From Lunularia cruciata (taxonomy: Eukaryota > Streptophyta > Marchantiopsida > Lunulariales > Lunulariaceae): a DNA stretch of 64,000 nucleotides. The notes under the pieces are model-generated. The model searched no databases. It had not been told where the DNA came from and worked only from the letters and a program-made list of their open reading frames with translations. A program made the translations under genes and the position numbers. The first letter of the stretch is position 1; every line of letters begins with the position of its first letter. The DNA is taken from contig OX419762.1 of NCBI GenBank assembly GCA_948567375.1, positions 48,403,034-48,467,033 of the forward strand, read 5' to 3'. Shown here one piece after another: positions 11,557 through 22,435 of the stretch.

Positions 11557-11940
11557 GTAAAAGACCGAGACCAAAGAGAGAAATAGGAGAATGGAAGATC
11601 ACATCGGGACACTTGAGGTAGGAGAACTCCATATGCCTAGCATAAGCTTCAATTTTGGTTTTTATAGGGAACATAAAAGGTTCTTGAGAAGTTTCTCAAG
11701 AAGCTTCCTTGAGCCACTTGGAATCCAAGCCAAGTTAATGGAGAAGCTTCCTTGAGCCACTTTCTTGGAGTCCAAGCCAAGTTAACCAACAAGTTTCTCA
11801 AGAAGCTTCCTTTTAGAAGCTGTCTACTTGGCTTGCAAGCTATGCTAGTTAGAAGCCTCTAGAATATTATAGGCTAATTAGGCCTATTTGCTACTTTGTA
11901 AGCCCTATCTAACTTTGTTGCCAAACTCCATATTGTTGTA
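11557..11940 (-). repeat. 5' LTR of C1
   Basis: About 384 bp. It pairs with 1371-1711 and with the C2 LTR at 59017-59403. It contains the cluster of AGAAGCTTC and TTCTTGAGAAGC motifs shared by all three copies, which form many short inverted repeats. Confidence 0.8.
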
Positions 11941-12308
11941 GACAAAACCCAATTGCTGATAAAGGCCAATGTGTTGGCCAGGAGATGGTAGGAAGCTACT
12001 ATTGCAGATAATCATAAATTGGGGGCATTTTCCTTCATGTCAGACACTTTGGTAGATAAACTATCGAATAAGGAGGAATTCTTGCAATGAGTAGACAACC
12101 CAAACAAGGAATGGAAGCAAGGCCTAACCTATGTGTTGATAGAGATTAGATGTGGGACATTAGCCTGTACCAAGATCATTGAGCTATGGGAGGAGTTGGA
12201 AGAGCTCACCAAAAAAAATGACCCTAAGATACATGAAGTAGATATCACCTAAAATCAAAAGATAATGACTCTATAGTCATAATGTGACCTCTTTAGGGCA
12301 ACTTAGTA

Positions 12309-12740
12309 GTGGCTCACTGCCAAGTCCAATCTGCTCAGTTGGATAAGACTACTACCAATTGGCAATTAGTGGACAACCAAAAGAAAGGAGAGGAACTAGA
12401 AAGAGAACTTTGTGAACTCCAAGCTCAAGTATCCTATGATAAGAAGGACTCCAACACCAAGATACAAGAACTAGGTGTAGCAATTGATGCTTCATGGGAA
12501 GCAAAGGTTGCAACTCTAAGGAAGGAGAAGAGCATTGGACAAGAAGTCCACAATGATCTTAAGGGAGAGCTAGCTTCTCTTTGCTCAACAATAAATGGGT
12601 TGTTACAAAGAAGGCCCATTACTAGAAGGACCTTCTCTACCACAAGGAGAAGAGGAAGGAAGTGCAAGCTGAGGTTAAGGCACTATAGAAATCTCAAAAC
12701 AACCTCACTATACAAAACTGGAAGTTGGAGTAGAGGGTAA
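12309..12740 (+). pseudogene. Coiled-coil coding remnant
   Basis: The first 90 or so codons are rich in Glu, Lys, Gln and Leu with heptad-like spacing (KKGEELERELCELQAQ), so a coiled coil is likely. After about codon 100 the translation becomes Arg/Thr-rich, and the adjacent frame is the better continuation, which points to a frameshift near 12600. I do not recognise the family. It could belong to the same class of LTR element as family E, which also encodes a coiled-coil protein, but I see no direct sequence match. Confidence 0.35.
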
Positions 12741-13757
12741 AGCAACTACTTTAATTTACCAACTAAACAAGTACCAAGGCCAAGGACTCCAAAGTTGAAA
12801 AGGACAAGGAGAATCTAGAGGAAGATGACCCAAATGGATCAACAAGGAGAGGATCTAAGAAGGAATGGCCTACTGATGATGAGGTAGATCCCTTGAGTGG
12901 GATGCCTAAGGAGAATCTAACAAGAAGTTGCTCTCTAACATCAACTTCTTCCAAGCCCAAACTCCCCAAGATAGTGCATGAAATCAAGAAGGGCCTAATA
13001 AAAACACTCCTAGTAGAGGGGGTCCAAAGTACCTAGAGAAGGGACCTAATACACAAAGAATAGTCCCACAAATAGGAGACTTGAGGAGAGGAAGTTTGTG
13101 ATAAAAGGGACAATCATAATTATGGGTACCACAAAGGTCAACATGCCAACTTGATGAGAGTTGGTGATTGCTGATCAATGGAATACAAGGAGTTTTGTAG
13201 AAGCAACCTACATAGTGGACCTTGTAGAGCTGATAGCAAAGAAAGGGCTTCAAGAATAGAGTACTAAAGATACTATGGTGGCCATTATAGAAAAACAAAT
13301 GAAACAACTTAGCCCGTATGTTGATGGGGAAGATACGACGGGTAGAATAGTGCAACATCTTGAACCAAGGAAGGCTGCAAGATCTTCTATGGGCAGCCTC
13401 CTAGGATGGAGTTGGAGGTTCATCTGGTAAGACCAACTAGCACCAGAGATAATGGACTTGGTATGTTGGTTAGTGGAGAGTACGGTGGTGATTAAGGATG
13501 ACTTCCCTTTCTTCATGAGTATTTCCCAAGCCTGTAGTTCTTGGGGCACATAAGGCCAGTCAAGATTTCACCAAGGATGCAAGAGATCCCAAGCTTTGAA
13601 CGTTATATTATGGATGTTTGGGAGCAATAATGCAACCAAGCAGGACTACACTATGCTCCTAGAGGTTATAAAGAGGATCCTTATGAGCTATGGCAATTCC
13701 AAGAATGGTTTATGTTGGTAATCTGTAATACCAAGAGCTAGCCGTATGATCTAGATG

Positions 13758-14030
13758 TGAAATTTGGTTTGGTAACATCTAGAATGATGTTATACATGAT
13801 GGTCAAAATAGATCAAATTTAAGTATCACCAAAAGAGTACTTCTACTCATAGAGCAGAAACCAAAATAGACTTGAGAACCTTAGAACCAATAGCTAGACA
13901 TATGTTTTAAAGGTGAGAATTGGTTTGGTAACATCTGGAAGGATGTTACATATGATGGACTAAATAGATAAAAAAATTAGGTATCACCAAAAGGGGACTT
14001 CTACTAATAGAGTAGGAACCAAAATATGCC
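13758..14030 (+). repeat. Two direct repeats about 155 bp apart
   Basis: Units start near 13758 and 13913. They share TTGGTTTGGTAACATCT, then a GGATGTTA/TGATGTTA block, ATAGAT, GTATCACCAAAAG and ACTTCTACT. Similarity is roughly 80 percent by eye. They lie in the degenerate D region and may be an internal duplication of an old element leader. Confidence 0.6.
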
Positions 14031-15465
14031 TAAAATCTTTGAAGGCAATTTCGGAGGCCTAAACAGATGAATTAGGCCTCAAAAATGTGCACATCTTCCC
14101 TCCAAAAAGAAAGGGCTGGCCTTTCCTCCCCCTGGTTTTTCTTGTCAAGAGCTTTCCAATGGTACCTTACTCATGTGATTTTGAGACTCCTACGAGAAGA
14201 TTCCTTAAAAGATTCCCTTTGGTCAAAGCTTGTTTCACCAACCAGATAGGACCTAGACAGACATGTCACCCATCCAAGTAAGTAATCCAAAGGTGGAGCT
14301 TGCTGACATGTCACCTATCTGTGTGTCTAATCCTATGGTGGAGCTTCCTTGGAGGAGATCCTCCTTGTCTATATAATAAAGAGAAGGTGCTCCTTTGGGG
14401 CACCAAATGTTGACTGTGTAATCTGTGTCTTATCTCTTCTCTTGTCCTCAGAGTATTACATAATCCCACAACAACACAAGTCAAGTGATAACCCCATAAT
14501 TATCACCACCCGACCACTATTTATGATGTTTTGAGCCCCAAGGATTATCAATGTCCACCAAGTGGACAAAGCTGCCCAAGTCCTATGCCTAGAAGATAAG
14601 GAGCAGTCTGCATAGTATCCCTTCCTACCACAACCAAATCTAACATAGGATATATAAGTGGATGTTCTTGCTACTTTTAGTAGGCTATAACGAGAAAATC
14701 TAATTTTTACTTTGGTAGAACAAGTCTACTCATTTGACTTGGCCCTCCTCATTATGAGAGCGACACTAAACTAAAATATCTTGTTATGGGCAGTTGTTGG
14801 TACAGAATAGTTCTCCATGTTATGGACTCAGGGAATTGAGTTTTGGGATCTCTTCAAGCCCCATTATGTACTAATAAAAATCTCACTAAGGGGAGAGCTT
14901 TGATTACAATATCCTCATGAGTTAACATATGAAGCAATCAACCTCTTCTACTTTACTCTAAAGTACTTAGTAGATTGTTTGAAGCTGGTGAACCAAGGCA
15001 TGGTGTTGAAACCACACCTCTAACTTGGATGGGAATATGTCAAGACAAACTAGGTCAGCAATGAAAAATCACATGGATCCACCAGGATGTAAAGCTGTGT
15101 GTTGTACAAAATGCCACTATCAATACAAACCCTAGGTCTTAGACCATGCCCATCAACAACATAGTCCAAGAGTTAAGGATTGAGTTTGAGCAATTGGGAC
15201 AAAGAACTTGTACCATGTTTGTTCCCTCTTTGGAAGTTCCTCTGATGGTCTTAGAGATGTGGGTGTGACACTCCAGAGCACAACCCTTCAAATATTCACT
15301 ATCCTACAACATGTTGAGCAATTATATGATTAAGTGCTCCGGCAAAAACTGGGATGCAGATCTTAGTAACAAGGAAGAAGACTTTAGTGATCCCAATGGT
15401 CTTGGAGCTGTTGCATACATGCTTGAGTCCAAGAAGCTTGGAGTTAAAGGACTGCCTATACCCTA

Positions 15466-16192
15466 TGTAACAACTTGGCAAATATCACTTTTGCGGTAAT
15501 CGGGTAAGTAAAGTTTGTTCCCGTAGAGATACGATCCAGAATTGGTCAAATACGAAGTCAAAAGTCACAATTGCAGTTCTTCTTGATTGCTTCTTTAATC
15601 TCTCAAATAGAAACTACATCCAGAAGAGAGTAACAAGCTCACAATCTTGACAACTTGTCACGAATACACACACATAATCACAACATAGTCAATTCTGTCC
15701 AAACAACTCTTGATTGTGATGATTCAGATTCTCCCGAAGATGGCACTTCACTGCAAAGACCAATTTTGCCTCAGAATTTTGTTCCACCCCTCCACTGAAG
15801 GCACAACTTCCTCGATCAAAATTGCTTCACATCAACTTCGTGTTGCAATCACAAATGCAAAATGCTAACAACACTACAATTCCTCTCAGATCTGTCAAAG
15901 CATTGCTCCGATGCACTTCACTCAGGATCAAACACACAGAATGAAGATCAAGGTTGCAGATTCCAACATCCACAAGCACATTGACTTGCTCTTTGGAATT
16001 CTCCACACACTCACAAACACCAACACAAAATTGACAATCGGAATTAAGCTTAAGCGACGAGTACTGAGAACAACACTTCGCTTTATCTATCTTCAGAAAT
16101 ATGAATACTGAATAACATCGTACTGCAAATGTGTCACTTAAATACTGAAGCAAACGGCAGATTTGCCTACCTAGGCACCGCTTTCTAACATC
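15466..16192 (-). repeat. 3' LTR of E1
   Basis: 727 bp, minus-strand TGTTAGAAAGCGG to GTTGTTACA. The part 15500-15920 matches the E2 5' LTR at 55768-56110 in reverse complement, for example around GTGCCTTCAGTGGA and TGTAGTGTTG. A purine-rich tract lies immediately upstream of the TG start, as expected of a 3' LTR. The rest of the LTR shows no coding capacity. Confidence 0.7.
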
Positions 16193-16264
16193 CCTTCCTA
16201 CTTATAGATCCCAAGGGAGAATCTACCTCTTCATATCTGCTCTTTCCTATCTCAAAATTGACTT

Positions 16265-18464
16265 CTATCGCGATCCGATGTCTACCTCATCATCGGCTTC
16301 CAAACCCGATGATCTTCTTACTACTTCACCTTCTTCGGGTATGACTGATTCTACTAAATTCTTTACTAACTCTACGACTTCTTCACTACAATCTCCAATT
16401 GAGCTCATCGGTAATCCATCTACACTCTTATTTCCCGACCCACTCTTCTCTAAAGTGTCAATTCTCAAGTCCGATGATACTTGACTTCCTACTTCTACGA
16501 CATCAGGTTTCTTCTCCATTGTCACACTATTCCAAATTTTCTCCAATTCCAAATTGACTAAATCCAATCTAAGGCTAACATTATTCTCTACATCTAACAT
16601 TTCCTGTCTACTCGCTCTCTCAACCAAATCAGCAATGTGTTCATGTCCACATCCTTAGCTCTTTGCTTCCAAGTCTCCTGCACAAGTAACTTCAACTCAT
16701 GCAAACAAGCTTCTTCCAATCTTCCTTCAAACTCCGTGCTTAGAATTGCTCGTAATCTCCCAGCAAGGTCCCCTACTGATTCCGATGCATATCCTCGAGA
16801 ACGCTCCACCTTCAACTCCACCCGATACATTTGCAACTCATCTTCGTATTCTGCAGCAAGCATCTTCTCGTCCTTTGCATACTGCACTTTTTGCTGCTCC
16901 GCACTCTTGACAAGTTCTTGCAAATGCTCTTCTTCATCTTGCCTTGACGCCAATTCTCTCTGCCATGCTTGATCTTTTGCTGCGGCAATCTTCTTCAAGC
17001 TGTCCAATTCTTGCTCCATTATGATGTTCATCTCCTTAAAATGGACATTCTCAACACGCACATTACTTACTTCCTCCTGCATCTTGCTGAGCCACATTGC
17101 CTACTCCTTCAACTCTCCGGCTTGGTTTTGCAGGTCCTTCTCCTTTTCTGCACAACTCTCTTGTAACATGCTCAACATTTTCTTCCTCGAATCTTCCTCC
17201 CTCCGAAGATCTTCAATTTCCGCACTTCTTTGGATTTGATGCTTCTGCAGCTCCTTCACTTCCTTCAACAGATGCTTCACCACCTACAGCTCATTCATCC
17301 CTTTTACTCAATCTTGGGGAATTCTTCTCCGATGTTCCTTCAAAATCTCCAGCAATGGTTTGACTACCTTCGTTAAATATAATATCCCGCCAAAATTTTC
17401 TTCTTCATCATTGCCTTCTTTGTCTAGAGTCTTTCCCTGTGTCATCGGCTCCTTCATCCGAAGTCGCAATCTTCGTATCTTCAGAGTGTCAGCGCTATCT
17501 TCGTCTTCGCCTCTTGAACTCGGCCCCGCAGGATATTCCTTCTTTGCTTCGGGTTTTGGCTTGTTCTCCACCATCGCCTCGCCCGCTTCACTCACCACCA
17601 CTGATTGTTGGACTTCGGGCTCTCCCTCACTTTCACTACCCGACTCCTTACTCTTCAACGTGAGCTCTTCTTCTTCTTCTGAGTCTTCTTCTTGCGACTC
17701 CGTTTCTTCATCAGACTCCGATCCCGATGATGCTCTTCTCACAACATTGGCCGTCTTCAACATCAGCCTCCGAGTCTTGCATTGGATGGCCAATGGTTTA
17801 GCTTCTTCGGGTTTACTTCGCTTCTTCGTCTTTGGACAGGCCGCATCTTTGATCTTCCACTGTCCCATTCTCGCAAAGTATTCATCATTCGCCAGTAGCT
17901 GAAGCATATACTGTCGCTCCTCCTCGTCGGCTTCTCGTCTCAAATCAGGGTGCATGTGGGAGACCATATGATGCCGCTTGTCTTCAGAGAGCAAGTTTAG
18001 GCCAAAGTAGAAATGTGCTGCAAATGGCGCAAAATAATGCGGTGGCGAGCCCATTTGCCAATTCACTACCATCTGCCTTGTTCGGTGATGGAAACACTTT
18101 GCCCAATTCACGGGTACTCCTGCAAACATCTGGTGGAAGAAGACCGCCTGCTGCATGGTTATATACGTTGTTTGCTCCGGCTTGAACATGGCCATCATCG
18201 CCCCTACGATACTTCTTCGGATCGGGTCCCGATAGGACTCCACCTTGTAACCATTCGTAGTTTGTGGAGCAAAAAACGAGCTACAAATCTCCGCTGTCTC
18301 CTCTGCAGCACACACTTCCCATAGAAGGTGATTTCTGTTGGCTCTCCTGCTTCTCTCCCCAGGACTAACTTCCAATCCGACTCAGTCCATCGAGCCGGAT
18401 TGCCTCTCTTCCCCTCCACTTTGGGACCCTCATCACAATTACTGGCAGCAATTTCTGCCATCAC
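16265..18464 (-). pseudogene. E1 large coiled-coil protein, nearly intact
   Basis: Four overlapping minus-strand frames (18464-18204, 18375-17308, 17283-17101, 17097-16265) form one protein once a frameshift near 18300, a stop near 17290 and small breaks near 17100 and 16600 are allowed for. The N-terminal 200 residues are globular and rich in aromatic residues and His (GNPARWTESDWKLVLGREAG, FKPEQTTYITMQQAVFFHQM). A Ser/Glu-rich acidic stretch follows (17770-17600). The C-terminal half is predicted coiled coil with many Glu, Lys and Leu residues. I do not recognise the fold. By position it is the only product of the element, so it may be a gag-like structural protein. Confidence 0.6.
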
Positions 18465-19192
18465 TCCCAGGAAACTGAAATTCTAGTTCCATGCTAAAAA
18501 GGTGATACAAAGTCTAACCAAGACTTCGATCCTCGCTACTACGTCTACCCTTTGAATTGCAAAACCTCTCATTGCCAGCGCGTTGGCCACCTTCTTTGCC
18601 ATGATGTGTTCTCTCGTTCTACGCCGTTGGAAGATCAGCCCCTCTCATGGACTAGATACTCTAACTCCCTCAAGGTTTTGGAAAATTTCACTCTCTACGG
18701 GCTTCCAAACACGCATTCTTGCAGGATGACTACTCAGAGGAATTGGAAATTTACTCAGCGAATTCAACTTCCCTCTGCGCATTTGCAATTTTATATTGCC
18801 CCAAATTGTAGTCATTCTTCAGTCAATTTTATCTGTGAGTTTCTCCCTTCTGCATGCTCTCCTGGTCACTGTCAAGACATGCTTCTTCTGCCCCCGCTGT
18901 TTCTTGAAATGTACTTTCTTGCCACGTACCGAGGTTGTTAAACAGTCTTCATCCTTCCTGCGTTTTCCAACCTGAAGACGATGATCTTTGGCCTGCTTCC
19001 GGCGTCCTCCTCTTTCAAGTACCTCCATCATCGGATCCGATGTCAGCTTCTTTGGCTTTCCTCTGAAGTTACTTTCACCTCTTCGTTGTTTGCAATTCGA
19101 CTTTTTCGTGCTTACTTCGTCTCTTAAACACTACTAACCATAAAAAACAAAAAAATGTGGGTACCACACCCTATTGCTTGGATTGGGAGATC
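18465..19192 (-). other. E1 5' leader
   Basis: No gene is visible between the coiled-coil gene and the family B LTR. On the minus strand a GTGTGGTACCCACATTTTTT motif at about 19173-19154 is shared with E2 (GTGGTACCCACATTTTTG at about 56102-56120). There it directly follows the LTR, so it is a primer-binding-site candidate. Confidence 0.5.
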
Positions 19193-19884
19193 TGTGAGCC
19201 GGCCTGTCTCTCACTCAGGATGAACCTCTGATGGCTATTATGGTAGTGCACCATGGACTAAGAAGGCAAGGAACCCCAACTCCATCATACTCTACGAAGG
19301 CTAACACTCCAAGACTCAAGACATTGCTCACTAGAGAACTCAATGAGAGAGAGATAGTTGCAAATGAAAGGATGATGAGTACCTCCTCATCCCTTGTTTA
19401 TATACTTGTGAAATAGTTATGCACCAAAGTTACTAATTATTGGAGTAACTCAAGTTACTAGGCTAAAAGTCAAGTAAAGTCAAAAAGTAGAAAGGAATAT
19501 CCATTCACATGGGCATATTCCCCGAAGCATGTGGTCTTATCTTGACCCAACCACTAAGTCAAGGATTCCTTCACATGGGCTATCCTTGGACTAAAGAAGA
19601 ATCCAAAATAAAAAGGCTTGCGGGCCCAAGAGTTCTCAACTCTTTCCTCAAAGCCAAACACCTAGGAATAATACCAAGTCAACACACTAAAATCCAAAAT
19701 AGTGGTGCTCATCTTTTCTACTTCCTCTAAAGTAAGGTACCCTCTATCTTAGCTATGACTAACTTTAGCTAATCATGACTAATGTAGAATCATCCTTTAT
19801 CTCTATATAAATAATATCTCTCAAGTACTTGTAATACCAAGCTAAATATCACAATACCACATACATGCATAAATGGGTGTTACA
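19193..19884 (-). repeat. 3' LTR of B2
   Basis: 692 bp, minus-strand TGTAACACCC to GGCTCACA, the fullest family B LTR in the window. A purine-rich tract (GTCCGGGGGTAAA, minus strand, 19897-19885) precedes it. The TATA-like ATATAAACAAGG lies near 19400-19388. Confidence 0.85.
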
Positions 19885-20342
19885 TTTACCCCCGGACTAA
19901 GTTTTCACTTTGTCCTCAAAGTGAAGGTCTCTTTCCCTTTTGTGATACATCTTCAACTTATCATGGTTAATTCTATCAAAGTGTCTTCCTACCAACTCCT
20001 TGAGATCATAGGTGTAATTGCCCCACACCTTCTCCACTATGAAAGGTCCAAAGTACTTAGGCAAAAACTTCTTTTGCACTCTCTTGAATCGAATGGAATC
20101 AAACAACATTACCCAATCACCTTCTTTGAAAGGCTCCACCTTCTTCTTGCCTTGCCTCTTGTCATAGCTCTCCTTTTGCTTCCTTTGGGCTTGCTCCACT
20201 CAAACCATAGCAATTGCTCTTACCTCTTCCAACTCCATGAGTTGATCCTTCCTTGACTTCTCTGAATCACCCCCTTGTGCTTTCTTCAATCTCCTATAAA
20301 TGCTTTGGAAGGTAAGAAGATCAAAGTGAATAGGTAAGGTAG
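19885..20342 (-). pseudogene. B2 integrase C-terminal part
   Basis: The minus-strand 100-codon frame 20199-19897 reads EPFKEGDWVMLFDSIRFKR and LPKYFGPFIVEKVWGNYTY, the SH3-like C-terminal domain of Ty3/gypsy integrases. The upstream frame to 20342 reads LPIHFDLLTFQSIYRRLKKA. One in-frame stop near 20202 separates the two. No chromodomain follows, only a short charged tail. Confidence 0.75.
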
Positions 20343-21005
20343 TGTCGTGCGTATATACATCGCTACACAACAAACATCGCTGTCAACATCATACACTATA
20401 AAAGCACAACTCACACATAAGTCATACATAGACTCTAAAGTGCCACAATAATCAGCTTGCTTAACACTTTCAACTCAACTCAACTCAGATCAGTACTTGA
20501 TCTGTCACTCTATAAATTGCCAACAACTGGGCACTGATTACAGTCAAGCCACACCCACTCAAGCATAGAGAATCCAGGTGACGCTCACCGGCCTCTGTCC
20601 ACCATAGCCAGGAACTCGAAGGCTCAACATCAGAGAAGTGAGCTCTCTGGAGCTCACTTCAAAACTATACCCCCTGGACTCGAGCTAGCCCTGAAACCCT
20701 AACGGTCCCGTTGACGGCACACTCGACGGTGCAAATGGTGCAAAGTGACGGTGGGCCCCACCGTGAAGTCAGTACCCCAAACACGAAATCTAACCGTCGG
20801 AAAGTAGTCCCTGAGAAACAGCTAGAATAACTCTAACTACCATCACTGGAACTCCTGTGTCCGAGCATCTAGATGCGGAACTACAAATGGCGTGACAGCT
20901 GTCGTGCGTATATACATCGCTACACAACATACATCGCTGTCAACATCATACACTATAAAAGCACAACTCACACATAAGTCATACATAGACTCTAAAGTGC
21001 CACAA
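20343..21005 (-). repeat. 3' terminal block B-A-B of A-1
   Basis: B1 is 20900-21005 (106 bp), a 2-bp spacer is 20898-20899, A is 20449-20897 (449 bp), and B2 is 20343-20448 (106 bp). The two B units are almost identical. A matches the single A at the 5' end (29500-29943) with about eleven substitutions and one 5-bp repeat-number difference. The B-A joint reads GACA-GC-TGTC on the minus strand, a palindrome of the kind expected at a circle junction. A purine tract AGGGGGGCGA lies just upstream of B1. Confidence 0.9.
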
Positions 21006-21166
21006 TCGCCCCCCTAGCTGGCGGTTAGGTCCCTCTAACTCCAGATAGCCATCTACTCTAAGTATATGGTATACCCTCTAATGGGCAAAGATCAGGAGGC
21101 CGGGTGCTATGGAGCCCCATCATTAGTCGCCTGTCTGCAATCTATACCATATAAAGAATGAACTAG

Positions 21167-22435
21167 CTATAGGTCAAGTACATCTAGGACATAACCACTG
21201 TCCCTGAGGAACCACCGTGAGGGGGGAGTCATACATACCATATGCCATCCTCTCGAACAGCTATCACACACTAACATAGTAGCAGCTCCACCAAAAGAGC
21301 CACATAACATACACCTCAAGCCTGCAAGTACAAGTGCCAAGCTTGGGTCCATAGTACCATCAATGTTTGGGAGGTGGCATGGCGCACAATTGCGCACATG
21401 ATCCTTCCAAACAACACCATCACGTCCTTCTAACACAAGGACTCCAGATGGCAAAACCTCGCGCACTCTCAAGATAGTGCGGCCTGTAGAAACATCAAGT
21501 GTCATCGGTGCTGTCTGCTGTAGATATACATAGTCGCCTGGATGAAATCGACGGATCGAGGGTCTATAACCTCCTCCTTGAATGGTAGCATAGCGTAAAG
21601 TATCTCTATGCTGAGCAATCGCTAAGTTCTCGAAGGCCATCGGCATCACTCTCCGAAAGATCTCTGCCCGCTGAGAACATGCGCTCATCCATACATCGGG
21701 GTCATCCAAGTCCAAAACTACAGTAGCATCTCGACGAATGGCTGCAGGTAAATCTGGATCTCGTCCAGAGAGTAGAAAGTATGGAGAGAAGGATGCTAAG
21801 GAGGCTTGCCGGCTGAACCGATAGCCCATGGCCAACCAAGGTAACTGGAGATCCCAATCTCCCAAGTGGCCTCTCTGCAAACCATACTTTTGCAATCCTC
21901 TCTTCACCGTCTGAACCACTCTCTCTGCTAAGCCATCTGCCTCAAGGTGATCTCGGGATGTAGTACGATGATCAATCAAAACCTTGTCACACAAGACCTG
22001 AAACTCTCCCAAGAACTCTGTACCCTGATCAGTCAAAACTTCAGCTGGTGCACCAAAATGACTAAGAACTCGATCCAGGAACGAGTAAGCTGTCCCTTCA
22101 CTAGACTTGTCAGGAAGCGCCACCAACTCAATCCACTTGGAGAAGTGCTCCACCATCACCAAAACATACCGATGATGTCTCATAGTCAGCGGTAAAGGTC
22201 CGGCAAAGTCCAAACTCCAACGGTAACCCAATCCCATGATAGGTAATGGGTGTAACTGTGGCGTAGGAGCATTGAATGATGCTCTAACTCGGTCACAAAC
22301 CACACATCTAGCAACAAACTGCTGTACCTCGGTCTGCATACCGCGCCACCAATAATGACTCTGGAGTAAGCTATATGTACGCTTTACTCCAAAATGTCCT
22401 AGCTCCTCATGAGCATGACGGACCAACTGTGGTCT
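21167..22435 (-). pseudogene. A-1 integrase with C-terminal PHD finger (frameshifted end)
   Basis: 419 codons open. The zinc-binding H-H-C-C region reads HEELGHFGVKRTY...CVVCDRVR. The catalytic core has WSLDFAGPLP (first Asp), VLTDQGTEFLGEF (second Asp) and EADGLAERVVQTVKRG (Glu). After the SH3-like C-terminal domain (RFHPGDYVYLQQ, WKDHVRNCAPCHLP) comes a PHD finger from 21313: CMLC, VCDSC, GWHMVC. A one-base loss near 21222 shifts the frame before the last two Cys. Upstream, a CAG codon mutated to TAG (22436) separates it from RNase H. Confidence 0.9.

Larger units (their letters stand above)
1371..11940 (-). mobile_element. Ty3/gypsy chromovirus, family C, copy C1, interrupted and decayed
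   Basis: Read on the minus strand the order is 5' LTR (11940-11557), primer-binding site, gag, protease, RT, RNase H, integrase, chromodomain start, and 3' LTR (1711-1371). This is the order of a Ty3/gypsy chromovirus. The parts align with the plus-strand copy C2 at 59017-64000. A family B element sits inside the RT gene (4196-9199), and roughly 190 bp of RT is missing at that junction relative to C2. Every gene carries stops or frameshifts, so the copy is dead. No matching target duplication is visible at the outer ends. Confidence 0.85.
11941..15465. other. Degenerate region D, likely a decayed non-autonomous retroelement
   Basis: No enzymatic domain can be read in any frame. Plus-strand frames between 12150 and 13750 look like decayed coding sequence, including a coiled-coil piece annotated separately. 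A TATA-like CTATATAATAAAGAG at about 14370-14385, downstream of two near-repeats of a GACATGTCACC motif (14257 and 14309), could mark an old LTR promoter. 14540-15465 holds nothing I recognise. The right end at 15465 is the boundary of the family E LTR. Confidence 0.35.
15466..19192 (-). mobile_element. Family E LTR element encoding only a coiled-coil protein, copy E1
   Basis: Minus-strand order is leader (19192-18465), a roughly 730-codon gene (18464-16265), a purine tract AGGAAGGGA at 16193-16201, and a 3' LTR (16192-15466) with TG...CA ends. No protease, RT or integrase is present between gene and LTR, so this is a non-autonomous, LARD-like element. The 5' LTR is lost or cut at 19192, where a family B LTR begins. 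A second copy (E2, 55768-59016) has the LTR on the other side of the gene, which supports the element model. Confidence 0.65.

Noticed and set aside
17360-17902. 180-codon Ser-rich plus-strand frame
   Set aside because: It is the antisense of the acidic Glu/Ser-rich part of the E1 coiled-coil protein. Glu codons read backwards give Ser and Leu runs.
20343-21005. Tyrosine-recombinase (DIRS/Ngaro) element, suggested by the split direct repeats
   Set aside because: The polyprotein has a zinc-binding plus DDE integrase, there is a 4-bp target duplication, and no tyrosine recombinase signature is visible.
20343-21005. Satellite or tandem repeat explanation for the repeated 106-bp B unit
   Set aside because: B occurs exactly twice around A at three separate 3' ends and never in tandem, so it is a terminal structure of the element.
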